A DNA stretch of 64,000 nucleotides from Filimonas zeae (GCF_014641615.1 NZ_BMIB01000001.1:1054769-1118768), one strand, 5' to 3'; counted from the first letter of the stretch, positions 34,368 to 43,814 are shown. Notes: generated by a model from the letters alone, not told the origin. Made by a program: numbers and translations.

Positions 34368-34375
34368 CAAAGCTA
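34368..34375 (-). promoter_or_regulatory. -7 box (TAGCTTTG) for the OMP-LytS-LytTR gene set
   Basis: An exact TAnnTTTG match on the minus strand ending seven bases before the ATG at 34360, so the leader would be about four bases. The -33 element is not evident. Confidence 0.45.
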
Positions 34376-34452
34376 CCAGACGGACCAGGTTGTGACGGCC
34401 AGCCTGCTGCGAACTGACAAAACAATGCTGCGAAAGGATGAACGGCGGTTTT

Positions 34453-37077
34453 TTACCGGATTAAAACGGAGGTTCCCTTGCGTTGTACACGCTTACCTGT
34501 ATAATCAATACCTTCTGTTACAAACACATAAGTACCAGTAGGTTGCTCCATGCCCCGGATAGTACCATCCCACCCGTGCCCTATAGTGCCTGTCTGGTAC
34601 ACCAGCTGCCCCCACCGGTTGTATACCCGGAAATAACTAAAGGTTTGAATGCCCACCGGAATGGGTTTGAGTACATCGTTACGACCATCGCTATTGGGTG
34701 TAAATCCGGTGGGTACGAATATATCCGGCGGTGTGCGGAATATTTTTATAGTAACATAATCATCTGCATAGCAGCCTGCTGCATCGTATGCACGCACCTG
34801 ATAAATGATAGAATCAACAGAGCCGGACAGGGTAGCCACGGGGTTGTAAATACTGCTGTTGCTGAGGCCGGTAGCGGGTAGCCAGGCGTAAGCAGTGCCG
34901 CCGGAGGCCAGCAACTGCAGAGGCTGGCCAGCTACCACAGTGGTATCGTGCCCTGCGTTAGCGGATATTTTAGCCATTACGGCAACTGTTACCGTGTCAA
35001 AAGCAGGCTTTGGGCAGCCCAGAGTATCGTACACTGTAAGCACATAGGAAGTGGTTTTGGCAGGCCCGGCTACCGGATGCAGTGTTTGAGGGTATAAAAG
35101 GCTGGATGCGGGTGCCCAGTAAAAGGAAGACGCAGTAATGGTGCCGTGGAGCGTAACGGTTTTGCCAAAGCAGATGGTGGTATCTGCGCTTACGCTCACC
35201 TGCGGATAAGGCACCCGGTGAATATTGATAGCGGTTTTATCCTGACATTTGCCCAGGTTGGCAGTTACCTCATAGGTGATATCTGCCTCGGGAGAGGCTA
35301 CCGGGTTCTTAACAGTAGCACTGCTCAGATAAGTGGCGGGGCTCCAGAGGTATTGCAGCGCATGGCTTACCGGGTTAAGTGTAAAAGCGTCGGTGGCGCA
35401 AACAGTTGTATCGGGCGGCAGCGAAACCGTAATAAAATTCAGTACGTTTACCTCAACAGAATCGCTGTTTACACAGCCGTTCCGGGTAAGGGTAACTACA
35501 TATACGGTAGTGTCTTTGGGATATACACGCGGGGTACCTGTTTCGGGGTTCATAATGTTATAAGCAGGCGACCAGGAAAACACACCAGAGCCGGTGGCTA
35601 CCAATGGCAAGGTATCTATACTACAGATAAGTGTATCATGAAACGGCAATGTTAGTACCGGCTTTTCATCTGCTGTTATGGTTTGGCTTACCGTGGCATT
35701 GCATCCTTTACTGGTGGCTACAGCCAGGGTTACTGTGCGTGTGCCTGCTGTATTGTATTGCCAGGAAGGGTTTTGGAGCGTAGCGATGCCACCATCACCA
35801 AAGCTCCATGCCCAGCTGCTTACTGTGCCATACTTAGCGTAAGTGGTATCGGTAAACTGAAAAGGCAGCAGATAACAGCGGCCGGTATAGGTAAAACCGG
35901 GGTGAAAGCCGGGGTATACCCTTACCATAGCATTGGTAGAATCGGTACAGCCATTGGATGTGCTTACGGTTAGTTTCAGGGTATAGGTGCCGGTATCTGT
36001 ATAGGTATAGGAAGGGGTGGGCAGGCTGGAAGTATCGGCTGTACTGCTGGTTACACCAAAATCCCACAGGTACTTTTCTATATTGGAAGAGGTGGATTGA
36101 TTCTGAAAACTGAAATTGTAGTTATCGCAGTTGATATAAGATACCTCAAGTGCGGCAGCGGTGAGGCTGCAGTTGGCAACCGTTACCAGTACTTCTTTTT
36201 TAGTGGTATTGATTAACACGCCGTTACGGAACTCGCTTATGCATACAGATACAGCATAATCGCCCGTGGTGGCAGGGGCTGTACCGGTAATAACACCTGT
36301 TTTACTATCGATGGTAACATTATTGCCAAGGGGCTTTTCACCGGAATAGCCACTGGTATAGGTAACATCTGTATAGGGTGGTGCTGCAGGTGGGTTGGGT
36401 TGGCGGCTGCCGGAACTGGTGGCTTTGGCGGAGCAGAATGCATAAGAAAGCGAATCGCCATCTGCATCGGTTGATCCAAAATCGATGGTAAAATGTGCAT
36501 TGTAACAAATAACTGCCGTGTCCTTAAAAGGCAGGGCGGGGCTGCTGTTGTTGCGGTAGGTTACATTGTTAATAACGCCCGGTATAGTATTGTAATTGGT
36601 AAATCCAACATTGGAGGGGTTGCTGATATTAAGCAGGCTGCCTGCCCGGCAGCATTCCTGCTCGGTAAGTACATAGCCGGCTGTATTATCAGCAAGTTCT
36701 ACGGTAGTAACGTAGGTAACCAGGTAAAAGCATACGGTGGGCACCGGGTTAATACAGGAGTTAAAAGTGGTTTTGGTAATGGTGGCTGCGCTGGTACGGC
36801 TAATGGTTACCGTGGTAACAAGGCTGTTGGTATTGGCTGTAAAAATGCCCAGGTATACACTGGAAGGCTCGTCTGCAACTCTATCGCAGTTTACATAGTG
36901 TTGTATTGTAATGCGGTATTGCGAGGTGCCGGTGGCAGCGCCCGCTCCCAGATATTCGTACAGCAGGGCACCTCCTTTTCCATGCCTTGCTATGGCGGTG
37001 CCGGTAAGTAAAAAACAGCAGAGAATGGGCAGCAGCAGTTTGCTGTAGCAGTGGTTTGGTCTTATAGTAGTGCTCAC
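34453..37077 (-). CDS. secreted PKD-domain protein with T9SS type B (gliding motility-associated) C-terminus
   Basis: An 874-residue protein that appears to start at a GTG (37077), followed by a signal peptide ending near TGTAIA. The N-terminal half contains beta-rich domains with many Cys (FNSCINPVPTVCFYL, EQECCRAGS) and a cadherin-like stretch (STDADGDSLSYAFC). Two PKD repeats follow (YLWDFGV...PSYTYTDTGTYTLKL; WAWSFGDGG), then several Ig-like repeats with SPA or PAS turns. The C-terminal 90 residues (FVPTGFTPNSDGRNDVLKPI, YNRWGQLVYQ, GWDG) are the CHU_C type B sorting domain. It is exported by the type IX system and likely anchored at the surface. Its function is unknown; adhesion or matrix roles are inferred from PKD domains only. 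Confidence 0.88.
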   Translation of the reverse strand: MSTTIRPNHCYSKLLLPILCCFLLTGTAIARHGKGGALLYEYLGAGAATGTSQYRITIQHYVNCDRVADEPSSVYLGIFTANTNSLVTTVTISRTSAATITKTTFNSCINPVPTVCFYLVTYVTTVELADNTAGYVLTEQECCRAGSLLNISNPSNVGFTNYNTIPGVINNVTYRNNSSPALPFKDTAVICYNAHFTIDFGSTDADGDSLSYAFCSAKATSSGSRQPNPPAAPPYTDVTYTSGYSGEKPLGNNVTIDSKTGVITGTAPATTGDYAVSVCISEFRNGVLINTTKKEVLVTVANCSLTAAALEVSYINCDNYNFSFQNQSTSSNIEKYLWDFGVTSSTADTSSLPTPSYTYTDTGTYTLKLTVSTSNGCTDSTNAMVRVYPGFHPGFTYTGRCYLLPFQFTDTTYAKYGTVSSWAWSFGDGGIATLQNPSWQYNTAGTRTVTLAVATSKGCNATVSQTITADEKPVLTLPFHDTLICSIDTLPLVATGSGVFSWSPAYNIMNPETGTPRVYPKDTTVYVVTLTRNGCVNSDSVEVNVLNFITVSLPPDTTVCATDAFTLNPVSHALQYLWSPATYLSSATVKNPVASPEADITYEVTANLGKCQDKTAINIHRVPYPQVSVSADTTICFGKTVTLHGTITASSFYWAPASSLLYPQTLHPVAGPAKTTSYVLTVYDTLGCPKPAFDTVTVAVMAKISANAGHDTTVVAGQPLQLLASGGTAYAWLPATGLSNSSIYNPVATLSGSVDSIIYQVRAYDAAGCYADDYVTIKIFRTPPDIFVPTGFTPNSDGRNDVLKPIPVGIQTFSYFRVYNRWGQLVYQTGTIGHGWDGTIRGMEQPTGTYVFVTEGIDYTGKRVQRKGTSVLIR

Positions 37078-37286
37078 AGTATATGTAATATGCTTACTAA
37101 AAGTAGGCTTAGTTTACAGCTGGCAACCGTGAATGCTGTGACCGGGCAGAATACACCGACAAAATTCAGATTTATGTCGATTTATTATGGAGGGAATAGG
37201 TGGTGTATAAAAATAAAGCCCAGAGTAGACACCCCGGGCGCACCAAAACTAACTGCTTATATGAGAAAATTTTTATTCTATTTCTG

Positions 37287-37349
37287 ATCGTAAAATTCGG
37301 GTTCCATGGTGCTTTGCTGTTTACCCGATTGGGAAAAAACATTTACGAT
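37287..37349. other. nested inverted repeat between two minus-strand genes
   Basis: ATCGTAAA (37287-37294) pairs with TTTACGAT (37342-37349), and inside it CGGGT (37298-37302) pairs with ACCCG (37323-37327). The structure starts 20 bases after the stop of the TonB receptor gene on the minus strand. Further on, GCCC/GGGC followed by a T-rich stretch (37238 down to 37209) could be a weak terminator. The rest of the 291-bp spacer holds nothing I can name. Confidence 0.4.
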
Positions 37350-37368
37350 ATCCGCTAAAGAAGATGAA

Positions 37369-39402
37369 TTATCGCAAAGCGTAACGGATTCCTGCAAAAA
37401 ATCTTATTCCCTGCATGGGTGCATAGTTATAACTGGTTTCAAAAGTGTAGTTGTGCGGGTTGTTTACCGGGTCGTTTACGTACTTGTCAAACGGGTCAAA
37501 CGGGCGCATAAGTGCGTAGGTTGGTATAAAATTGAACAGATTTTTAATTCCTCCGTAAAATTCCAGCTGGTTGTGTAGTTTTTTGGTAAGCTGAATATTG
37601 GCCAGGCAGTATAACGGAGAGTATTCCGGACGGTAATCATTGGGAAGTATGGGTAAGCGCATGGGGCCGTTCCATCGCATGGTAAAATCTACTATGTAAT
37701 TGTGCGGAAAAGTGTAGGTGGCTACCACGTTGCCGGACCAGGTTGGGGCGTGCAGTTGTACAGATTTTTCTGTTTTACCGTTGTTATTAGCCATCTGATA
37801 TACATTCATGTAAGTAACACCTGCCATTACTTTCAGCGGAAAGGGGAAAGTGGCATCTGCGTTTACCGATACGCCCCGCGAAATAGCATGGCCATTGAGG
37901 TTGCGGTAGATGATTTTAGATGGATCAGAATCGAAGTCGCCCGTAATTCTGTTGGTGAAGTAGGAGTAGAAGCCGGTGATATCCAGATTCAGAAAAGTGC
38001 GGTTCCATGCAAATTTTCGTACATAATTGAGGTTGGTGTTGTACGAGCGTTCAGGCAGCAGCGATTCTGCTATTACCACTTCACGTGCGCCGGTAAGTGC
38101 GGCATGGTCTTCTGTAAACAGGTTTACAACTCTAAAGCCGGTACCAAAGCTGGCGCGGAAGGTATTGCGTAAGTTGGGCGACCATTTATAGGCTATACGT
38201 GGTGAGTGTACAGAGCCGTGCGTTTTATCATGATCGTACCGGTAACCGGCTAACAGGGTGTGCATGGGGTTAATGGTCCACTCATCCTGCACAAATACAC
38301 CAGGCAAAGGCGTTTTCATAGGCGCATTGCTACCGTTGATGGTGCCGGTACCGGGTGTGTTATCATCATAATACGTATAGCGGTAAGTAGCGCCCAGCAA
38401 AAAGTTATGCTGAAACCCGAACTCTTTATCCCAGTAGGCCTGGGCAAATGCCACGCGTTGTGTGGCAAAGTAAGGGTTGGTACCATACCAGCTATCCTGG
38501 TTGTGCCAGTTGTAAGAAAGTTGTAGCATTATTTTTTCAGGCACAGGTAACTGGTACATACCAATCAGCTCCCAGCGCCTGGTGTTAATGCTTTCGCCGT
38601 ATACACTATCGCTGCCCTGCCAACGTTTGCCCCAGTTCATCTGGCCACCCCAGCGATCCTCGTACACATAGCGTGCAGCCAGGCTTGCTATCCGGCTTTC
38701 CTTTCGTTCCAGCTTCCATTTGTTGAAAACAGATACGCGGTTTTGCAACGTTACATCTGTAAAACCATCTCCGTTTTTGTCCAGCGGGTTCTGGTAATTA
38801 AAGTAGCTGATACCGGCAAGCACGCCTGCTTTGCCTACACGGAATTTTCCACCAATATCTGCATTGTGTTCCTGCCACGAAGTGGTGAATACATCGGCGC
38901 TGATACGGGGCGCGTTTTCCGGATTTTTGGTAATGATGTTGATGATGCCACCCATGGCCTCTGAACCGTACAGCGAAGAGCCGGGGCCTTTTACAATTTC
39001 AATACGGTCTACAATACTATTGGGTATACCGCTGAGGCCGTATACGGTAGAAAGACTGCTTACTATAGGCATTCCATCAATCAGTATCATGGTGTAAGGG
39101 CCTTCCATACCATTAATATGTATATCACCGGTGTTACATACGTTGCAGTTTAACTGCGGCTGTACACCGTTTACCATGCCCACCGATTCAAACAGACTGG
39201 GTGCAGGGTTCTTTTTAAAGAACTGGTGGTTGATTACTTCTACCGGTATGGGGCTGGCCGACCGTTTAGACAGCTTCATGGTTCCTGTAACTACCATGTC
39301 TTCCAGATCGGTGTTGGCGATAAGCGTATCTTTTGTTACGGATTGTGCTGTTGCAGCAGCGCCTGATAAAAGAACCAATATAAACAGAACATGCTTTTTC
39401 AT
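37369..39402 (-). CDS. TonB-dependent outer membrane receptor, probably metal-related
   Basis: A 677-residue receptor with signal peptide MKKHVLFILVLLSGAAATAQ. The plug domain has EDMVVTGTMKLSKRSASPIP, then a CxxC pair (Cys86, Cys89 in LNCNVCNTGDIHINGMEG) and the conserved LIDGMPIVSSLSTVYGLSG and GSSLYGSEAMGGIINIITK. A barrel ends in FFAGIRYALR. There is no SusC-type N-terminal extension, so it belongs to the classical small-substrate receptors. Divergent arrangement with a DtxR/MntR-type regulator, with palindromes between the two, suggests iron, manganese or another metal complex as cargo. The cysteine pair might bind a metal directly, but that is inference. Confidence 0.88.
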   Translation of the reverse strand: MKKHVLFILVLLSGAAATAQSVTKDTLIANTDLEDMVVTGTMKLSKRSASPIPVEVINHQFFKKNPAPSLFESVGMVNGVQPQLNCNVCNTGDIHINGMEGPYTMILIDGMPIVSSLSTVYGLSGIPNSIVDRIEIVKGPGSSLYGSEAMGGIINIITKNPENAPRISADVFTTSWQEHNADIGGKFRVGKAGVLAGISYFNYQNPLDKNGDGFTDVTLQNRVSVFNKWKLERKESRIASLAARYVYEDRWGGQMNWGKRWQGSDSVYGESINTRRWELIGMYQLPVPEKIMLQLSYNWHNQDSWYGTNPYFATQRVAFAQAYWDKEFGFQHNFLLGATYRYTYYDDNTPGTGTINGSNAPMKTPLPGVFVQDEWTINPMHTLLAGYRYDHDKTHGSVHSPRIAYKWSPNLRNTFRASFGTGFRVVNLFTEDHAALTGAREVVIAESLLPERSYNTNLNYVRKFAWNRTFLNLDITGFYSYFTNRITGDFDSDPSKIIYRNLNGHAISRGVSVNADATFPFPLKVMAGVTYMNVYQMANNNGKTEKSVQLHAPTWSGNVVATYTFPHNYIVDFTMRWNGPMRLPILPNDYRPEYSPLYCLANIQLTKKLHNQLEFYGGIKNLFNFIPTYALMRPFDPFDKYVNDPVNNPHNYTFETSYNYAPMQGIRFFAGIRYALR

Positions 39403-39441
39403 TAGTATTCAGTGGTGAGTTTTGTGGTGTAAAAATATAAA

Positions 39442-39457
39442 GTTAGCTGGCTCTAAC
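39442..39457. promoter_or_regulatory. short inverted repeat upstream of the TonB receptor
   Basis: GTTAG (39442-39446) and CTAAC (39453-39457) face each other with six bases between, 40 bases before the receptor start. It may be a second site for the DtxR-type regulator, but five-base arms are short. Confidence 0.3.
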
Positions 39458-39519
39458 AAATAAATATTGCGGCGCCTATCTTGGTGTTGGGGCAATACCC
39501 TGCTATTCAGTTGTTTATC

Positions 39520-39553
39520 AGCAAACAAATTCATATTAGTTTGCTTAGTTTTG
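39520..39553 (+). promoter_or_regulatory. palindromic operator and -7 box for the DtxR-type regulator
   Basis: AGCAAAC (39520-39526) and GTTTGCT (39539-39545) are perfect seven-base arms of a 26-bp imperfect palindrome. TAGTTTTG (39546-39553), an exact TAnnTTTG box, follows directly and ends four bases before the ATG at 39558. The layout fits autoregulation by the metal-dependent repressor and possible control of the divergent receptor. Confidence 0.55.
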
Positions 39554-39557
39554 TAGA

Positions 39558-40220
39558 ATGAACTCATTGACAGAAGAAAATTACCTGAAAGCCTTGTTTT
39601 CATTAGCGGATGATAAGGGAGAGGTAGGAGTGAACGAGTTGTCGAAGCGGCTGGATATTAAAATGCCTACCGTTAACAGCATGATGAAAAAACTGGCGGA
39701 GAAAAAACTGGTGTTTTATGAGAGTTATAAACCTTTGCGCCTGACCGATAAGGGGCGCAGGGAGGCAGGGCTGATTATTCGTAAACACCGCCTTACAGAA
39801 ATGTTTCTGGTAGAAAAGATGGGCTTTGGCTGGGAAGAGGTACATGAGATTGCAGAGCAGGTGGAGCATATACAGTCTGCCGCATTTTTTGATAAAATGG
39901 ATGTGCTGCTAGGCTACCCCAAAGTAGACCCCCACGGATCGCCCATACCTGATAAAAACGGAAAACTGGTGTGGAGGCAATACCAGAAGCTGAGCCAGAG
40001 CAAAGCAGGTGAAACCCTGGTGCTTGCCGCAGTGCTGGATTCTACCACCGAATTTCTTACCTACCTCAACAGCCGCGAGTTAAGGCTGGGGCTGAAAATA
40101 AAGATTAAAGCGGTGGAGCCTTTTGATGGTAGTATGACGGTAAGCTACGGCAAGCATACTGCTTTAGTACTTAGCAGCACTGTTACAGAGCGCCTGTTGG
40201 TAGAGCCTGCCGGAACATAG
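39558..40220 (+). CDS. DtxR/MntR-family metal-dependent transcriptional regulator
   Basis: A 220-residue regulator. Residues 1 to about 65 form the winged helix (LTEENYLKALFSL, VGVNELSKRLDIKMPTVNSM). The metal-binding and dimerisation domain follows (RKHRLTEMFLVEKMGFGWEE, with the HEIAEQVEHIQS segment carrying His and Glu ligands). The C-terminal FeoA/SH3-like domain covers about 150-220. The family binds DNA when loaded with Fe(II) or Mn(II) and shuts off metal uptake. The divergent TonB receptor is the obvious target. The promoter layout predicts a transcript that begins at the start codon. Confidence 0.9.
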   Translation: MNSLTEENYLKALFSLADDKGEVGVNELSKRLDIKMPTVNSMMKKLAEKKLVFYESYKPLRLTDKGRREAGLIIRKHRLTEMFLVEKMGFGWEEVHEIAEQVEHIQSAAFFDKMDVLLGYPKVDPHGSPIPDKNGKLVWRQYQKLSQSKAGETLVLAAVLDSTTEFLTYLNSRELRLGLKIKIKAVEPFDGSMTVSYGKHTALVLSSTVTERLLVEPAGT

Positions 40221-40266
40221 GAATAACCTGTTATTGAATACTGTTGCGTTAATGGATTATAATATA

Positions 40267-40301
40267 AAAGAGGCCGTATCATTATCTGATGCGGCCTCTT
40301 T
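40267..40301. terminator. bidirectional intrinsic terminator
   Basis: AAAGAGGCCGTATCA (40267-40281) and TGATGCGGCCTCTTT (40287-40301) pair over 15 positions with one G-T wobble and a five-base loop. A and T ends on both sides let it serve the DtxR-type gene and the convergent CocE-type gene. Confidence 0.9.
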
Positions 40302-40338
40302 GTGTTTATACCCCCCGATGGAGCCTGGTATTTGAATA

Positions 40339-42216
40339 CTACTTCACTACAGGCAGTATAATTCTGCTGGGGTGGGCAGCATCATGATATATTTTAATAG
40401 ATGCTTTTTTAAAGTCAGCATCTTTACAATGGTAAATATCAATAAACTGCTGCGGGTTCCTATCCATAATAGGGAACCAGGAACTTTGTACCTGTACCAT
40501 AATGCGGTGGCCTTTTTTAAAGGTATGCGCTACATCGGGCAGGGTGTATTTAACGTTGGTTACTTTGCCGGGCGTAAAGGCTTCCGGTTTAGACAGGCTG
40601 TTGCGATAGCGGCCACGCATAATTTCACCACGTACCAGCATCTGATAACCATTCATAATATAGTTTTCAGGCGAGTAGCCCGGCTGGTTGTTATAAGTAA
40701 AGTCGTCCGGAAACACATCAATCAGTTTTACCACAAAGTCGGCATCTGTAGTACTGATGCTTACCTGTAAATCGGCTGTAAGAGGGCCGGCAAGGGTAAC
40801 ATCTTCTGTTAATGCAGAAGTGGTAAACACCAGTACATCGGGCCTGCGGGCAGCAAAGCGCTGGTCATCGGTCATATACTCCCGCGTTCTTTTGAACAGT
40901 ATGTCTTCTGTATACGGAACCGGTTTGGAAGGATCGCTGATGTATTCGCTGAAAGCATTACCACCAGCAGGTTTGCTCCACTGCAAACCACCTTTGGGTT
41001 GCAGGTACAGGCTGTTGTTTTGTATGTTGGAAGGAGGCCATTGCGGCAGCTGTTTCCAGCTGTTTTCGCCGGTGAAGAAGATGTTGGCTTCTTTAACACC
41101 ATCAATACGGCCCTGGCCTTTGAGGTAGTAGTTGAAGAAGGGGATTTCCAGGTTGGCGGCATACCATTCGCTGGTTTTGCTGCCAAACTGCACATTGCCC
41201 AGATTAGCGCCGTTGCCGCGTGCCCACTGACCATGAAACCATGGGCCCATTACCAGCTTATTATTGTTATGTGCTTTGCTTTCTATGGCCTGGTAGGTAC
41301 TCCATGCTCCAAAACAGTCTTCTGCATCAAACAGACCGCCTACTACCAGGGTAGCTGTGCTATCGCTGATGTTACCGGTGTGCGGGCGGGGATTGCGGGC
41401 CTGCCACCAGCTATCGTAGTTAGGGTGCGCGTATAAGTCTTTCCAGAAGGCGATGCTATCGCCCATTAAGGCTGCAAAATCAGGTAAGGCACCCGTGCGC
41501 AGGTAAAAGTCATACGCATCCTGTGTGGGCCAGTTAAAGCCTTCGGGGCCTTTGGTGGTAGGTACGGGGCGTGGTTTGCCAAAGGAGGAATAGAAGTTAA
41601 AAGCATCCATTAAACAGAAGGCGCCGTTGTGGTGAAAGTCATCACCCACAAACCAGTCTGTTACGGGGGCTTGAGGACTAACTGCTTTTACAGCGGGGTG
41701 TTTGCTAAGGGCACCCATGGTAGAGTAGAAGCCGGGGTAAGAGATGCCGAATATGCCCACGTTGCCATTGCTGCCGTTTACATTCTTCACCAGCCAGTCT
41801 ACGGTGTCGTAGGTGTCAGAAGCTTCATCAATATCGTTGTTTGTTTTTTTATTGGGGTTGTAGGGGCGCACGTCGGTAAAAGTACCCTCACTCATCCAGC
41901 GGCCACGCACATCCTGCGTTACCATTATGTAGCCTGCTTTCAGGTATTCTTTGTAATAGTTGCTCCAGTAGCTTTTGTATTCATTGGTACCATAGGGCGC
42001 ACAGGAATACGGTGTGCGTGTAAGCAGTATGGGATGTTTTTCTTTATCATCCACCGGAATATAAATAGAGGTAAACAGATTTACACCATCGCGCATGCGG
42101 ATGTATTGTTCCTGTTTAATGTAGTGGTTGCGGAACCAGGCAGAATCTTCGTTTTGTGCATCGCCGGCAAAGGGGAGTGCCAGTAACAGCAGTACTAGTA
42201 GTTTTTGGTAATTCAT
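40339..42216 (-). CDS. CocE/NonD-type serine hydrolase (X-Pro dipeptidyl-peptidase S15-like), secreted
   Basis: An ATG at 42225 is three residues upstream, but the one at 42216 begins the signal peptide MNYQKLLVLLLLALPFAGDA and is preferred. The alpha/beta hydrolase domain has RDGVNLFTSIYIP near the start and the nucleophile Ser159 (numbered from 42216) in GISYPG. The likely Asp lies in GLFDAEDCFGAW and the His in GPWFHGQWARG. The C-terminal jelly-roll typical of CocE and alpha-amino acid ester hydrolases follows (FTTSALTEDVTLAGPLTADL). Members cleave esters, amides or glutaryl groups; the substrate cannot be named here. It is monocistronic, flanked by terminators on both sides. Confidence 0.87.
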   Translation of the reverse strand: MNYQKLLVLLLLALPFAGDAQNEDSAWFRNHYIKQEQYIRMRDGVNLFTSIYIPVDDKEKHPILLTRTPYSCAPYGTNEYKSYWSNYYKEYLKAGYIMVTQDVRGRWMSEGTFTDVRPYNPNKKTNNDIDEASDTYDTVDWLVKNVNGSNGNVGIFGISYPGFYSTMGALSKHPAVKAVSPQAPVTDWFVGDDFHHNGAFCLMDAFNFYSSFGKPRPVPTTKGPEGFNWPTQDAYDFYLRTGALPDFAALMGDSIAFWKDLYAHPNYDSWWQARNPRPHTGNISDSTATLVVGGLFDAEDCFGAWSTYQAIESKAHNNNKLVMGPWFHGQWARGNGANLGNVQFGSKTSEWYAANLEIPFFNYYLKGQGRIDGVKEANIFFTGENSWKQLPQWPPSNIQNNSLYLQPKGGLQWSKPAGGNAFSEYISDPSKPVPYTEDILFKRTREYMTDDQRFAARRPDVLVFTTSALTEDVTLAGPLTADLQVSISTTDADFVVKLIDVFPDDFTYNNQPGYSPENYIMNGYQMLVRGEIMRGRYRNSLSKPEAFTPGKVTNVKYTLPDVAHTFKKGHRIMVQVQSSWFPIMDRNPQQFIDIYHCKDADFKKASIKIYHDAAHPSRIILPVVK

Positions 42217-42266
42217 GTGTAACATTGAAATTTTCTATAGCCAGTAAGATAAGCAACAACAGGCAT

Positions 42267-42298
42267 AAAAGAAAGAATCCGGCTTTTGGCCGGATTCT
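42267..42298 (-). terminator. intrinsic terminator of the pfkA-pyk operon
   Basis: AGAATCCGGC (42274-42283) and GCCGGATTCT (42289-42298) form a perfect ten-pair stem with a five-base loop. On the minus strand TTTCTTTT follows. It lies 12 bases after the pyk stop. Confidence 0.9.
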
Positions 42299-42309
42299 GT
42301 AAGTATTGG

Positions 42310-43803
42310 TTAGTCTACTTTGGTAATCTTAAGCACGTTCGTTGGAAGGTGCAGGTGAACCGGTGTTGAGCCGGTGTTGATAACCGAATCACCACTCTTC
42401 ACAAATCCTCTTTCTTTCAGGATGTTGATCTGATCGGCTACGATTGTATCCAGATCTTTCTCTTCATCATAATAGATAGCACGAACCCCCCAGCTAAGGC
42501 TTAACTGGTTTACCAGGCTACGCACTTTGGTGAAGATGAATAAAGGAGAGCGGGGACGGTAGCTGCTGAGTACGAAACCAGTGTAACCACTCTGTGTCAT
42601 GCCAATCAGGGCGTCTGCTTTCACGTCTTTACTCATGTTACAGGCGTTATAACAAATCGCATCACTCAGGAAGTTAGGAGAATGCGGCTGCGGACGCAGG
42701 TCTTCTTCTCTGTCGTAACGGTATTCGGTACGTTCTACTTCCAGGATAATTTTACGCATGGTTTCTACCACCAGTGCAGGGTGCTTACCTGTTGCGGTTT
42801 CAGCACTCAGCATTACTGCGTCAGCACCTTCCAGTACCGCGTTGGCAACGTCGGTAATTTCGCTACGGTTAGGCTTAATACGGTCAATCATGCTCTCCAT
42901 CATCTGGGTGGCAACAATTACCGGCTTTGCACGGTGTATAGATTTACGGATGATATCACGCTGTGCCATTGGTACTTTTTCAACAGGCAGTTCCACACCC
43001 AGGTCACCACGGGCCACCATTACGGCGTCTGATTCCAGGATAATGTTACGGATATCAACCATGGCAGAAGGCATCTCAATTTTAGCGATTACCTTGCTTA
43101 CACATTTTTTCTCGTTCAGTCTTCTCTTCAGATCAACGATGTCTTCTGCTTTTCTTACGAAAGACAGCGCGATCCAGTCAACCTGCTGCTCAATGATGAA
43201 GTCCAGATCTACTAAGTCTTTATCAGTCAGTGCCGGTAAAGAGATAGCAGTATCAGGCAGGTTTACCCCTTTTTTAGGTAATAACAAACCACCGTAAGTA
43301 ACAGCTACTTTAACATCACCAGCTTTGGTAACTTCAATTACCACTACTTCCAGCTTACCATCGTCAATCAGTATTTTGTCGCCCACCTTAACGTCTGCAT
43401 GCAGGTCAGGATAAGAAACATAAATCTTTTCTTTGGTACCTACTACTTTCTCTTTGGAAGAGAAGGTAAGGATATCGCCTGTAGCAATTTCCATAGAACC
43501 ATTCTGGATTTCACCTACGCGCAATTTAGGACCTTGCAGATCGGCCAGGATGGAAATATTATAAGGTTCCGCTTTGTTGATAGCGCGGATATACTCAATA
43601 ATCTTTGCTTTATCCTCGTGTGTACCGTGTGAAAAGTTAAGACGGAATACGTTTACACCAGCTTTAACCAGTTCCAGCAGTTTATCATAAGTGTCGCAAG
43701 CGGGACCTACTGTTGCCACAATTTTAGTACGGTGAAAAGTGTGGTCTATTCCAGCCTGCTTATCCATTTGTTTGTGCAGGTACTTGTCTACATTGTTTGA
43801 CAT
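42310..43803 (-). CDS. pyk: pyruvate kinase
   Basis: A 497-residue cytoplasmic enzyme converting phosphoenolpyruvate and ADP to pyruvate and ATP, the last step of glycolysis. The family marks are clear: TKIVATVGPACDTYDKL with the active-site loop that follows (FRLNFSHGTHEDK), the metal and substrate segment IAKIEMPSAM, MVARGDLGVELPVEKVP, and SAETATGKHPALVVETM. The C-terminal regulatory domain is present, so the length is normal for a bacterial tetrameric enzyme. It starts 11 bases after pfkA on the same strand, and both share the promoter upstream of pfkA. A strong terminator follows. Confidence 0.97.
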   Translation of the reverse strand: MSNNVDKYLHKQMDKQAGIDHTFHRTKIVATVGPACDTYDKLLELVKAGVNVFRLNFSHGTHEDKAKIIEYIRAINKAEPYNISILADLQGPKLRVGEIQNGSMEIATGDILTFSSKEKVVGTKEKIYVSYPDLHADVKVGDKILIDDGKLEVVVIEVTKAGDVKVAVTYGGLLLPKKGVNLPDTAISLPALTDKDLVDLDFIIEQQVDWIALSFVRKAEDIVDLKRRLNEKKCVSKVIAKIEMPSAMVDIRNIILESDAVMVARGDLGVELPVEKVPMAQRDIIRKSIHRAKPVIVATQMMESMIDRIKPNRSEITDVANAVLEGADAVMLSAETATGKHPALVVETMRKIILEVERTEYRYDREEDLRPQPHSPNFLSDAICYNACNMSKDVKADALIGMTQSGYTGFVLSSYRPRSPLFIFTKVRSLVNQLSLSWGVRAIYYDEEKDLDTIVADQINILKERGFVKSGDSVINTGSTPVHLHLPTNVLKITKVD

Positions 43804-43814
43804 TGTTCTACTTT

